From an uncultured Chloroflexota bacterium (lineage in GTDB: Bacteria > Chloroflexota > Anaerolineae > Anaerolineales > Anaerolineaceae), in the NCBI GenBank assembly GCA_902795255.1, contig CADBKS010000105.1, positions 1 to 9,716 of the forward strand: a stretch of DNA of 9,716 nt, given 5' to 3'. Made by a program: the position numbers and the translations under genes. Below the pieces are notes generated by a model. The model was given only the letters and a program-made list of their open reading frames with translations, searched no databases and was not told the DNA's origin. This document shows, one piece after another, positions 4,801 to 9,716 of this stretch (positions are counted from its first letter, which is position 1; the number at the start of each line of letters is the position of its first letter).

Positions 4801-7125
4801 TTATTCGCTGATTTCGATGCCCGTTTCCGTTTCGAAGAAAACAGGCTCCGCTTCCGTGCTCTGCGGATCACCATTAATGGCGTAATTCCAGATCACGGAC
4901 CTGTCCGCCGGACCTGCTTCCGGCACGATCATTACATCCGCCCTGCTGAACGGCGGCATAACGAAGGGTTCCCCTTCCGTGAAGACAGCATCTGTATTTC
5001 CGGTGATCTCCTCATCCAGCGCGGAGATCAGGGCAGTTCCTTCATAGTTCCCGGTCTCCTCATCCGCGATATAAACATACCCCGGCAGAATAGTGAGGTC
5101 TGTTTCCCTGTCATTAGTCAGCTGCAAAGCATAACGCACCGGTTCCGCCATGTCCGGGGCGGATTTTCCGACGGTACCGGATGCCTGGCAGCTGTCAGCG
5201 GCATAAAGGGGAAGGGTTTTGCCGTTATCGCCATAGCGCACGGCTGTCTGGATAAAGAAATCGGACTTCGCAGGCTGTCTGCTCATGGGCACACGGCCGG
5301 ATATTTCGGCGGTCTCTCCGGGTTTGAGCGTGATGCTGCCGCCGCTGATGCGGGACAGGCAGGTTTTCCCGGCACTCAGACATTTGTTATAGGTGATCTT
5401 TGCCGGCGCGCTGACACCTTCAATCTCCATTGTTTTGGGCAGCTCTGCCCGGATATTCCGATCCGAATTGTTCTGCAGCGCGTACGTAAAGGTGATGCGT
5501 TTGCTGGCGGATCTATAGTCCCTGCAGAACCGGACCGTGCTGAGCGCTCCGTCTTCAGCCGGAGCCGGGGCCGCTGTCGCGGTAGCAGTCGGTTTGGGTG
5601 TGGAGGTCGCTGTTGCCGTGACTGCAACAGTCGGTGCGGGGGCCGGGGATTTCACCGAGCAGCTGTCAGCGGCATAAAGGGGAAGGGTTTTGCCGTTATC
5701 GCCATAGCGCACGGCTGTCCGGATAAAGTAATCGGACTTCGCAGGCTGTCTGCTCATAGGCACGCGGCCGGATATTTCGGCGGTCTCACCCGGTTCGAGG
5801 GTGATGAAGCCGCCTCTGATGCGGGACAGGCAGGTCCTTCCGTCACTCAGACATTTGTTATAGGTGATCTTTGCCGGCGCGCTGACGCCTTCGATCTCCA
5901 TGGTTTCGGGCAGTTCCACGCGGACATTCTGCGCGGTATCATTGCGCAGCGCGTAAGTGAAGGTGACACGTTTGGCTGAAGATTTGTAATCCCGGCAGAA
6001 CCGGACTGTGGTGAGCGCTTCTTTCTCAGCCGGAACAGGTGTCGCGGTGGCGGTCGGCCTGACCGTGGATGTCGGCACCGCGGTGGCAGTCGGTTTGGGT
6101 GTGGAGGTCGGCACTGCGGTAGCCGTCGGTTTGGGCGTGGCGGTGGCTGTCGCCGTGGCTGTGACTGTGGCGGACGGAACCTGGGTGGGGATTTCCACGG
6201 AGCAGGTCCCGGATGCGCGCCCGATCAGGTACGGGATGAGGGTCTTGCCGTTGTAGGTATAGCGGAGAGAGGTCAGGATATAAAAACCGGTTTTTGACGG
6301 CTTTTTATCAAACACGGCACTGCCGTAAAATTCCGCGGTTTCTCCGGCCTTCAGCGTGAACATGCCGCCGTCGATGCGTGACATGCAGGACCGGCTCCCG
6401 CTCTTACAGCCGGTATAGGTGATCAGGGGCGTTTCGCTCAGCCCTTCCGCCGCCAGGGTCGTTGCCAGTTCCACGGGAATATTTTGGGTGGAATGATTCT
6501 TCAGCGCGTAGGCGAAGGTCACCTGTCCGTTGGAAGCGTTGTAGTTCCTGCAGAAGCTGACCGTGGATAATACGGGAGTCCCTTCGTTCACGACCGGAAC
6601 CGTCGGAGGCGTCGTATTCTTCGCGTCATAGGCAAGGACCCCGTCGATATCCATCGAAACGGTTTTGTTCTTGTCCCCGATCTGTATCGTAAAAGCAACA
6701 TCCGTATCCCACTGGGCGCTGTAAGCCTGAATGTCGGCGATATCCATGAAAACGCTGCAGGTGCTGTTTTTAGCCAGGGTGAAGCTTTCGGTGAAATATT
6801 CCTTTACATAACCCGCGTAGAAAAAGTCGACGGAGCCGTTGATCATCTTCTTGTAGGACGTGTTGATGATCTTGTGACGGGTGGCGTTGGCAACGGAGGC
6901 ATCCACGGGGATGCTGATCGTATAGTCGGTGTTCGTCGGGTTGTACAGGATGAAGGCGAACCAGGAATAATCCCCGTTTTTGGCGTAAAAGCCCCAGCCG
7001 TCCACGTTTTTATAATTCCATTTGCTCACGGGGATCAGCCGGACCTCTTCCGGACCGGCGAAAACCGACCCGAAAAGGATCAAACATACAAAAACGCTCA
7101 GAATGACGGTCAGGGTCTTTTTCAT
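4801..7125 (-). CDS. Exported protein with three four-cysteine repeat domains and Thr/Ala/Pro linkers
   Basis: A 774-residue protein of unknown function. Residues 1-23 form a signal peptide (basic MKK, hydrophobic core, likely cleavage after VFA, before GPEE), so it is exported. Residues 24-185 look like an all-beta domain. Three copies of a ~120-residue domain follow at 186-310, 371-491 and 528-648. Each opens with a (V)(R/S)FCR(D/N)Y motif, has a GETAE motif, and carries four Cys at matching places: 192/240/247/308, 377/425/432/489 and 534/582/589/646. These could pair as two disulfides per domain. Linkers at ~318-366 and ~494-524 are almost only Thr, Ala, Pro, Val and Ser, like mucin-type or cell-surface spacers. 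The acidic C-terminal part (~659-774) may be another domain. There is no LPXTG, lipobox or terminal membrane anchor, so it is secreted or held non-covalently. AAAGGAG at 7135-7141, nine bases upstream, supports the start. Confidence 0.85.
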   Translation of the reverse strand: MKKTLTVILSVFVCLILFGSVFAGPEEVRLIPVSKWNYKNVDGWGFYAKNGDYSWFAFILYNPTNTDYTISIPVDASVANATRHKIINTSYKKMINGSVDFFYAGYVKEYFTESFTLAKNSTCSVFMDIADIQAYSAQWDTDVAFTIQIGDKNKTVSMDIDGVLAYDAKNTTPPTVPVVNEGTPVLSTVSFCRNYNASNGQVTFAYALKNHSTQNIPVELATTLAAEGLSETPLITYTGCKSGSRSCMSRIDGGMFTLKAGETAEFYGSAVFDKKPSKTGFYILTSLRYTYNGKTLIPYLIGRASGTCSVEIPTQVPSATVTATATATATPKPTATAVPTSTPKPTATAVPTSTVRPTATATPVPAEKEALTTVRFCRDYKSSAKRVTFTYALRNDTAQNVRVELPETMEIEGVSAPAKITYNKCLSDGRTCLSRIRGGFITLEPGETAEISGRVPMSRQPAKSDYFIRTAVRYGDNGKTLPLYAADSCSVKSPAPAPTVAVTATATSTPKPTATATAAPAPAEDGALSTVRFCRDYRSASKRITFTYALQNNSDRNIRAELPKTMEIEGVSAPAKITYNKCLSAGKTCLSRISGGSITLKPGETAEISGRVPMSRQPAKSDFFIQTAVRYGDNGKTLPLYAADSCQASGTVGKSAPDMAEPVRYALQLTNDRETDLTILPGYVYIADEETGNYEGTALISALDEEITGNTDAVFTEGEPFVMPPFSRADVMIVPEAGPADRSVIWNYAINGDPQSTEAEPVFFETETGIEISE
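5182..5544 (-). repeat. Four-Cys domain copy 3 (DNA-level duplicate of copy 2)
   Basis: Encodes residues 528-648. It is offset 471 bases from copy 2, with long identical stretches. For example, the segment from about 5189 to 5247 matches that from about 5660 to 5718 with few or no changes, and the KCLS/CLSR and GETAEISGRVPMSRQPAKSD segments are the same in protein. Copy 1 is clearly more diverged. Confidence 0.85.
5554..5646 (-). repeat. Thr/Ala/Pro-rich linker 2
   Basis: Encodes residues ~494-524, with short TAT and PKPTATAT-like units joining domain copies 2 and 3. Low-complexity coding repeat. Confidence 0.75.
5653..6015 (-). repeat. Four-Cys domain copy 2
   Basis: Encodes residues 371-491. 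Close duplicate of copy 3 in both DNA and protein; the Cys spacing (48, 7 and 57 residues) is identical. Confidence 0.85.
6028..6174 (-). repeat. Thr/Ala/Pro-rich linker 1 with 36-bp tandem units
   Basis: Encodes residues ~318-366. A 12-residue unit, PKPTATAVPTST, occurs twice in a row and is followed by a third, diverged unit beginning VRPTATATP. At DNA level these are imperfect 36-bp tandem repeats. Such tracts change length easily by slippage or recombination. Confidence 0.8.
6196..6570 (-). repeat. Four-Cys domain copy 1 (diverged)
   Basis: Encodes residues 186-310. The first three Cys keep the spacing of the other copies (48 and 7), but the last interval is 61 rather than 57 residues, and the sequence differs widely outside the motifs. 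This is probably the older copy. Confidence 0.8.
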
Positions 7126-7134
7126 GTCGGGGGG

Positions 7135-7141
7135 CTCCTTT
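7135..7141 (-). promoter_or_regulatory. Ribosome binding site of the exported repeat-protein gene
   Basis: AAAGGAG on the - strand, nine bases before ATG 7125. Confidence 0.75.
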
Positions 7142-7186
7142 GACTTTCCCGCGGTCCGGCGCGGGATCCGGTGATTTTTTCCGTGA

Positions 7187-7229
7187 ATGACAGACCGGAC
7201 CGGCGGCAGGGCCGGAAAGAATCTGTCAT
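7187..7229 (-). promoter_or_regulatory. Inverted repeat in the leader of the exported repeat-protein gene
   Basis: ATGACAGA (7187-7194) and TCTGTCAT (7222-7229) are perfect 8-bp inverted arms around a GC-rich interior that can pair further (CCGG with CCGG). It lies 62-104 bases upstream of the start. No T-run follows on the - strand, so it is more likely a leader-RNA structure or protein site than a terminator. Confidence 0.35.
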
Positions 7230-7232
7230 CTG

Positions 7233-7248
7233 TAAAGGTGCAACTTTA
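7233..7248. promoter_or_regulatory. Operator-like imperfect palindrome
   Basis: TAAAGGTGCAACTTTA is a 16-bp dyad with one mismatched pair, centred between 7240 and 7241, ~115 bases upstream of the exported repeat-protein gene. It has the size and symmetry of a helix-turn-helix repressor site. No -35/-10 pair could be placed with confidence beside it. Confidence 0.3.
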
Positions 7249-7285
7249 AGACCACATCCCGGCCGTGTGTCAGGGCTGTTCCCGA

Positions 7286-7315
7286 ACAGAAAAGCTCCCC
7301 GATATTTCGGGGAGC
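7286..7315 (-). terminator. Intrinsic terminator of the NanE/ROK gene
   Basis: A perfect 9-bp stem (GCTCCCCGA at 7294-7302 with TCGGGGAGC at 7307-7315) and 4-nt loop, followed on the - strand by TTTTCTGTT. It lies 48 bases after the TAA stop at 7363. Confidence 0.9.
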
Positions 7316-7362
7316 CGGTTCGTTTATTTCCGGACTTTTCCGGAGCCTTTTGGCCGGATAAC

Positions 7363-8331
7363 TTATTTCGTGAGGATCAGCGCTGCCGCACCGATCACAC
7401 CGGCCTGCGAACTCAGCCCGGCAATACGGACGGGTGTGTTCCTCGTATTGAAGAGCGCATGGTTCCTGACGAACTCTCGGATCGGCTTCACCAGCAGGTC
7501 GCCCTGTTCGGCCACACCGCCGGAAAGCAGGATGATATCCGGATCAAACGCGTGGATCATGGAAACGGCAGCGGCGCCGATCGCCCGGCCGCAGTAGTCA
7601 ACGATCTCCTGTGCGAGGGGGTCGCCCTGCTTCACCGCTTCGAACACCTGAAATCCGCTGACGTCTTCCGCCTTTCCGCCGGCCAGCTCTGTCATCAGTC
7701 TGCCGCGTTCCGGATCCGCGGCGATCCGTTCCCGGGCGATCCGTCCGATCGAGGTCCCGGATCCGTAATCTTCCGCCGGCCCCGGCACGCCGGAAAGCGA
7801 TTCCCGGCCTTCAAAGTCGATCACCAGAAATCCCAGATGCCCGGCGATCCCACGGCAGCCCCGGAAAATCTTCCCGTCCAGGACGATCCCTCCGCCGATC
7901 CCGGTCCCGATCGTAAAGCCGACGACATTTTTTACGTCTTTCCCGGCCCCGTAGACCGCTTCGGCGAAGATGGCTGCCTGCCCGTCATTGACGACGCAGA
8001 CCGGCATGCCGAGCCTTTGGGTCAGTTCCGCTTCGATCGGTACAGGCGGATCAATGATGATGGACGGGTCGCCGTTGTGGCCGAAAAGCTCACCCTTCAG
8101 GTTGACCTGGCCGCAGGTCCCGACACCCAGCCCGCCGACACTGATCCCGCTGCAGACCTCTTCGGCAAGCATCCGCTTTGCCAGTCCGGCAAGCTGATCG
8201 ATGTATGCCGGGCCGTCCCAGATCCTGTTGGAGCGTTCACGGATCTCATGCAGGATCTTTCTGCTCTCATCTACCAGTGCACAGCGGAGGTTCGTGGCAC
8301 CCGCGTCGATGCCTAAGGCGTAACGGGTCAT
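7363..8331 (-). CDS. ROK-family sugar kinase (ManNAc kinase-like), possibly translated only as part of the fusion
   Basis: These 322 residues form a full-length ROK kinase, which would phosphorylate a hexose or N-acetylhexosamine with ATP; next to NanE sequence, N-acetylmannosamine is the likely substrate. Motifs, numbered from MTRYALG: phosphate-1 loop GIDAGATN (~7-14), the sugar-binding/catalytic VVNDGQ with Asn115-Asp116, phosphate-2 loop FTIGTGIGGGI (~139-149), AGHLG with the sugar-contacting His165, and LLSGGVAEQG near the end. The CxCGxxGCxE zinc site usual in ROK proteins is absent: after AGHLGFLVIDFEGRESLSG there are no cysteines at the expected places. No Shine-Dalgarno precedes ATG 8331, so it would depend on coupling or reinitiation from the upstream frame. 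The open frame without a stop runs back to at least 8676. Confidence 0.75.
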   Translation of the reverse strand: MTRYALGIDAGATNLRCALVDESRKILHEIRERSNRIWDGPAYIDQLAGLAKRMLAEEVCSGISVGGLGVGTCGQVNLKGELFGHNGDPSIIIDPPVPIEAELTQRLGMPVCVVNDGQAAIFAEAVYGAGKDVKNVVGFTIGTGIGGGIVLDGKIFRGCRGIAGHLGFLVIDFEGRESLSGVPGPAEDYGSGTSIGRIARERIAADPERGRLMTELAGGKAEDVSGFQVFEAVKQGDPLAQEIVDYCGRAIGAAAVSMIHAFDPDIILLSGGVAEQGDLLVKPIREFVRNHALFNTRNTPVRIAGLSSQAGVIGAAALILTK

Positions 8332-8882
8332 GACCGGGCGGGACTGTTCTTTGACCATTTTTTCGATCAGTGCCCACGGCGGCATATAGTCTTCATCAGA
8401 GCCGACCCCTGAAAGCGTCGGGGCGATGATGTCGGCATTGGTGCGCATCGCGTCTTCGATATCATGGCAGTCCGCCATGACCGGAACGTTCAGTTCATTC
8501 CGGACCCGGTCGACAAGTTCTTTGACATCTTCGTTATTCGGGCGCTTCCGGCCGGTCGTTTCGATCGCAATAATATCCGCGCCGGCATCCGCCAGTTCGC
8601 GGCAGTCCTGAAACGTCGGGGTGATCATGATATCCCACCATTCATCGACCCAGTGGCGTTTCCAGATGCCGATCACGGTCAGGCTGACTTCCTTTTTGAT
8701 CGCTTCGATGTCGGCGACGCTGTTGGCGCGGATACCGGCCGCACCGCCGATCTCCGCGGATTTGGCGAAGGCAGCCTAAATTCGGGGCAGTGTGTCGGAT
8801 CACCCTGTTTGGACTGACAGGAGACGATGATCCCGCCCTTCAGTTTCTGCATCATTTGGTTGTACCGCTCGATATCATACAT
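7363..8882 (-). pseudogene. Frameshifted NanE/ROK-kinase fusion (ManNAc-6-P 2-epimerase fragment joined to sugar kinase)
   Basis: The gene starts at ATG 8882, backed by ACGGAG eight bases upstream. It opens with a typical NanE start (KLKGGIIVSCQ, residues 14-24). After GDPTHCPEF the frame breaks: one extra base on the - strand between 8777 and 8776 (a T, turning TTTAGG into TTTATGG) would continue it as EFMAAFAKSAEIGGAAGIRA. The restored product would be 506 residues. NanE converts ManNAc-6-phosphate to GlcNAc-6-phosphate in sialic acid and ManNAc use. Here the barrel keeps GIRANS, the catalytic-Lys region VIGIWKR (Lys75), ITPT, GADIIAIETTGRKRP and TLSG. It ends at SRPV (~184), where complete NanE proteins run ~45 more residues, including the catalytic Glu/phosphate-binding end. 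It then joins a complete ROK kinase at MTRYALGIDAG. The epimerase is probably dead. An assembly or sequencing error could explain the frameshift but not the missing barrel end. Confidence 0.75.
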
Positions 8883-8890
8883 GGTAAACA

Positions 8891-8896
8891 CTCCGT
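8891..8896 (-). promoter_or_regulatory. Ribosome binding site of the NanE/ROK gene
   Basis: ACGGAG on the - strand, eight bases before ATG 8882. It shows that the NanE N-terminus is the natural start, rather than the longer open frame from 8975. Confidence 0.65.
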
Positions 8897-9002
8897 TTAT
8901 TATGAATGTAAGAAGAGGTTTAGGACTGCCTTGTATCCTCAGCCGTTTTGTGAAGAAACCGCTCGTTTCCGGCACTTTCGCATAAACCTGCCGCTTTTTT
9001 AA

Positions 9003-9062
9003 TTACACATGACAATGGGGCCAAAATATGCCGCGGCGGCATCGCCATGGATCATGTGTTAA
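9003..9062. repeat. Nested imperfect inverted repeat upstream of the NanE/ROK gene
   Basis: ACACATGA (9005-9012) and TCATGTGT (9052-9059) are perfect inverted arms. Inside them sits a second dyad, ATGCCGC.G.GCGGCAT (9028-9042). With partly pairing flanks (CAATGG/CCATGG) the ~60 bases can fold into one long structure. It lies between the NanE/ROK start and the terminator of the HAD gene; it may be an operator region, a leader-RNA element or a small dispersed palindromic repeat. The 242-base gap holds no gene that I can see. Confidence 0.5.
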
Positions 9063-9098
9063 GACAAAATGATCGTGCGGGGCTTCCTGCACGATCAT
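9063..9098 (-). terminator. Intrinsic terminator of the HAD phosphatase gene
   Basis: ATGATCGTGC (9069-9078) pairs perfectly with GCACGATCAT (9089-9098), and inner G.U and G-C pairs extend the stem to ~13 bp with a GCTT loop. On the - strand the arm ends in ATTTTGTC. It is 26 bases past the stop at 9125. Confidence 0.85.
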
Positions 9099-9124
9099 AA
9101 AACATTTGCCGCAGACATCTGGGA

Positions 9125-9716
9125 TCACTTCTCGAATTTGCGGATGGTTTTGGCGATGCCGCCTTCATAGCTGGGTTCGCAGACATAGTCGGCAACGGCT
9201 TTCAGCTCATCCCGGCCGTTCCCCATCGCGACGCCGAGTCCTGCCCATTTTGTCATCACGATATCATTGGCGCTGTCGCCGAAGGTCATTACTTCTCCGG
9301 CTTTGATCCCGAGCCGGACACAGAGATTCTGCAGCGCGGAGAGCTTGCTGACGCTCGGCAGGAAAATGTCCGCAGTCACGCCGTTTCCGTATGGCTCCAC
9401 ACGGTAATCGGTCGGATACGCGGAGAGTTCTTCGATCATCTTCTGCCGTGTCTCGTGGTCGGTCTGGAAGGTGAAGCCGATCGGCATCTTTTTCAGGTGA
9501 TAGTCCATCATTTCACATTCCACGGTCGGGCAGGCGCTGATGCCGATGTTGCTGAAGACACCGCGCATCGTTTCCATCCGGCGGTAGATGCATTTGACGT
9601 TGTTGAACTTGAGGATCAGCCCGGCATCATATTTTACGGCCAGGTCCAGGATCCGCTGGGTCTGTTCAAAGGTGAAGCGTTCGGTATAGATCGAGCGGGT
9701 CTCGGAGTCCAGAATG
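9125..9716 (-). CDS. Cof-type HAD-IIB phosphatase, 5' end outside the window
   Basis: The frame is open to the right edge, so 196 C-terminal residues are visible and the N-terminal DxDGT nucleophile motif is not. Two diagnostic parts are present: the motif III Lys in SVSKLSALQNLCVRLGI and motif IV as FGDSANDIVM, followed by AGLGVAMGNG and a stretch ending ADYVCEPSYEGGIAKTIRKF. This is the classic end of Cof/YidA-type HAD-IIB hydrolases, where VAMGNA and ADYVT-like motifs are usual. The visible front part (ILDSETRSIYTERFTFEQ, then YDAGLILKFNN) belongs to the C2B cap, which selects the substrate. Family members dephosphorylate sugar phosphates and related small metabolites in the cytoplasm. The gene ends at its own terminator, so it is not evidently co-transcribed with the NanE/ROK gene. 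Confidence 0.9.
   Translation of the reverse strand, partial: ILDSETRSIYTERFTFEQTQRILDLAVKYDAGLILKFNNVKCIYRRMETMRGVFSNIGISACPTVECEMMDYHLKKMPIGFTFQTDHETRQKMIEELSAYPTDYRVEPYGNGVTADIFLPSVSKLSALQNLCVRLGIKAGEVMTFGDSANDIVMTKWAGLGVAMGNGRDELKAVADYVCEPSYEGGIAKTIRKFEK

Noticed and set aside
4801..4900. Sortase or lipoprotein anchoring of the exported repeat protein
   Set aside because: The C-terminus is acidic with no LPXTG motif, hydrophobic segment or basic tail, and the signal peptide has no lipobox cysteine at its cleavage site.
6028..6174. Tandem repeats considered as a CRISPR array
   Set aside because: The units are imperfect, directly adjacent, in frame with a protein, and have no spacers.
6008..6256. 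Val/Gly/Ala-rich + strand open frame resembling a repetitive hydrophobic protein
   Set aside because: It is the reverse complement of the Thr/Ala/Pro linker codons and has no independent support.
7171..8817. Several + strand open frames opposite the NanE/ROK gene
   Set aside because: The - strand encodes clear NanE and ROK motifs; the + strand translations are low-information shadows.
8883..8975. 31-residue N-terminal extension of NanE
   Set aside because: NanE homology begins at the Met at 8882, which has an ACGGAG site eight bases upstream; the extension looks non-coding.

Overview
The window looks like chromosomal DNA of a moderately GC-rich member of the Bacillota (Clostridia-like, probably host- or gut-associated). 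The evidence is strong AGGAGG/GGAG ribosome binding sites ahead of most genes, Gram-positive-type intrinsic terminators and the gene content. The taxonomic guess is inference. No tRNA, rRNA, transposase, integrase, phage gene or CRISPR array is visible.

Layout. The left part is on the + strand. It begins with the 3' end of a polytopic membrane protein (1-816), closed by an intrinsic terminator. A tight three-gene set follows: a DUF5655 protein, a metallo-beta-lactamase-fold hydrolase and a small serine esterase (904-2602). A convergent intergenic region with two hairpins (2603-2790) separates these from genes on the - strand. Everything to the right is on the - strand: an SDR-type NAD(P)-dependent epimerase/dehydratase (2791-3816) directly downstream of a metallophosphoesterase (3858-4625); a 774-residue exported repeat protein (4801-7125); a broken NanE/ROK-kinase fusion gene (7363-8882); and the 3' part of a Cof-type HAD phosphatase (9125 to the edge). 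Most - strand units end at their own hairpin terminator, so they look like short independent transcription units rather than one operon.

How the genes relate. The three + strand enzymes could be co-transcribed but share no obvious pathway. The metallophosphoesterase and SDR gene probably form a two-gene operon. The NanE/ROK gene points to amino-sugar (N-acetylmannosamine or sialic acid) use, but no transporter or lyase lies next to it here.

The two most informative loci are on the - strand. The NanE/ROK gene has a one-base frameshift near 8776. It also lacks the last ~45 residues of the epimerase barrel, which is joined directly to the start methionine of an intact ROK kinase. The exported protein at 4801-7125 carries three copies of a ~120-residue four-cysteine domain joined by Thr/Ala/Pro linkers; copies two and three are near-identical at DNA level, indicating recent duplication or gene conversion. 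I did not find a convincing wholly new multi-gene system; the exported repeat protein is the best candidate for undescribed biology.
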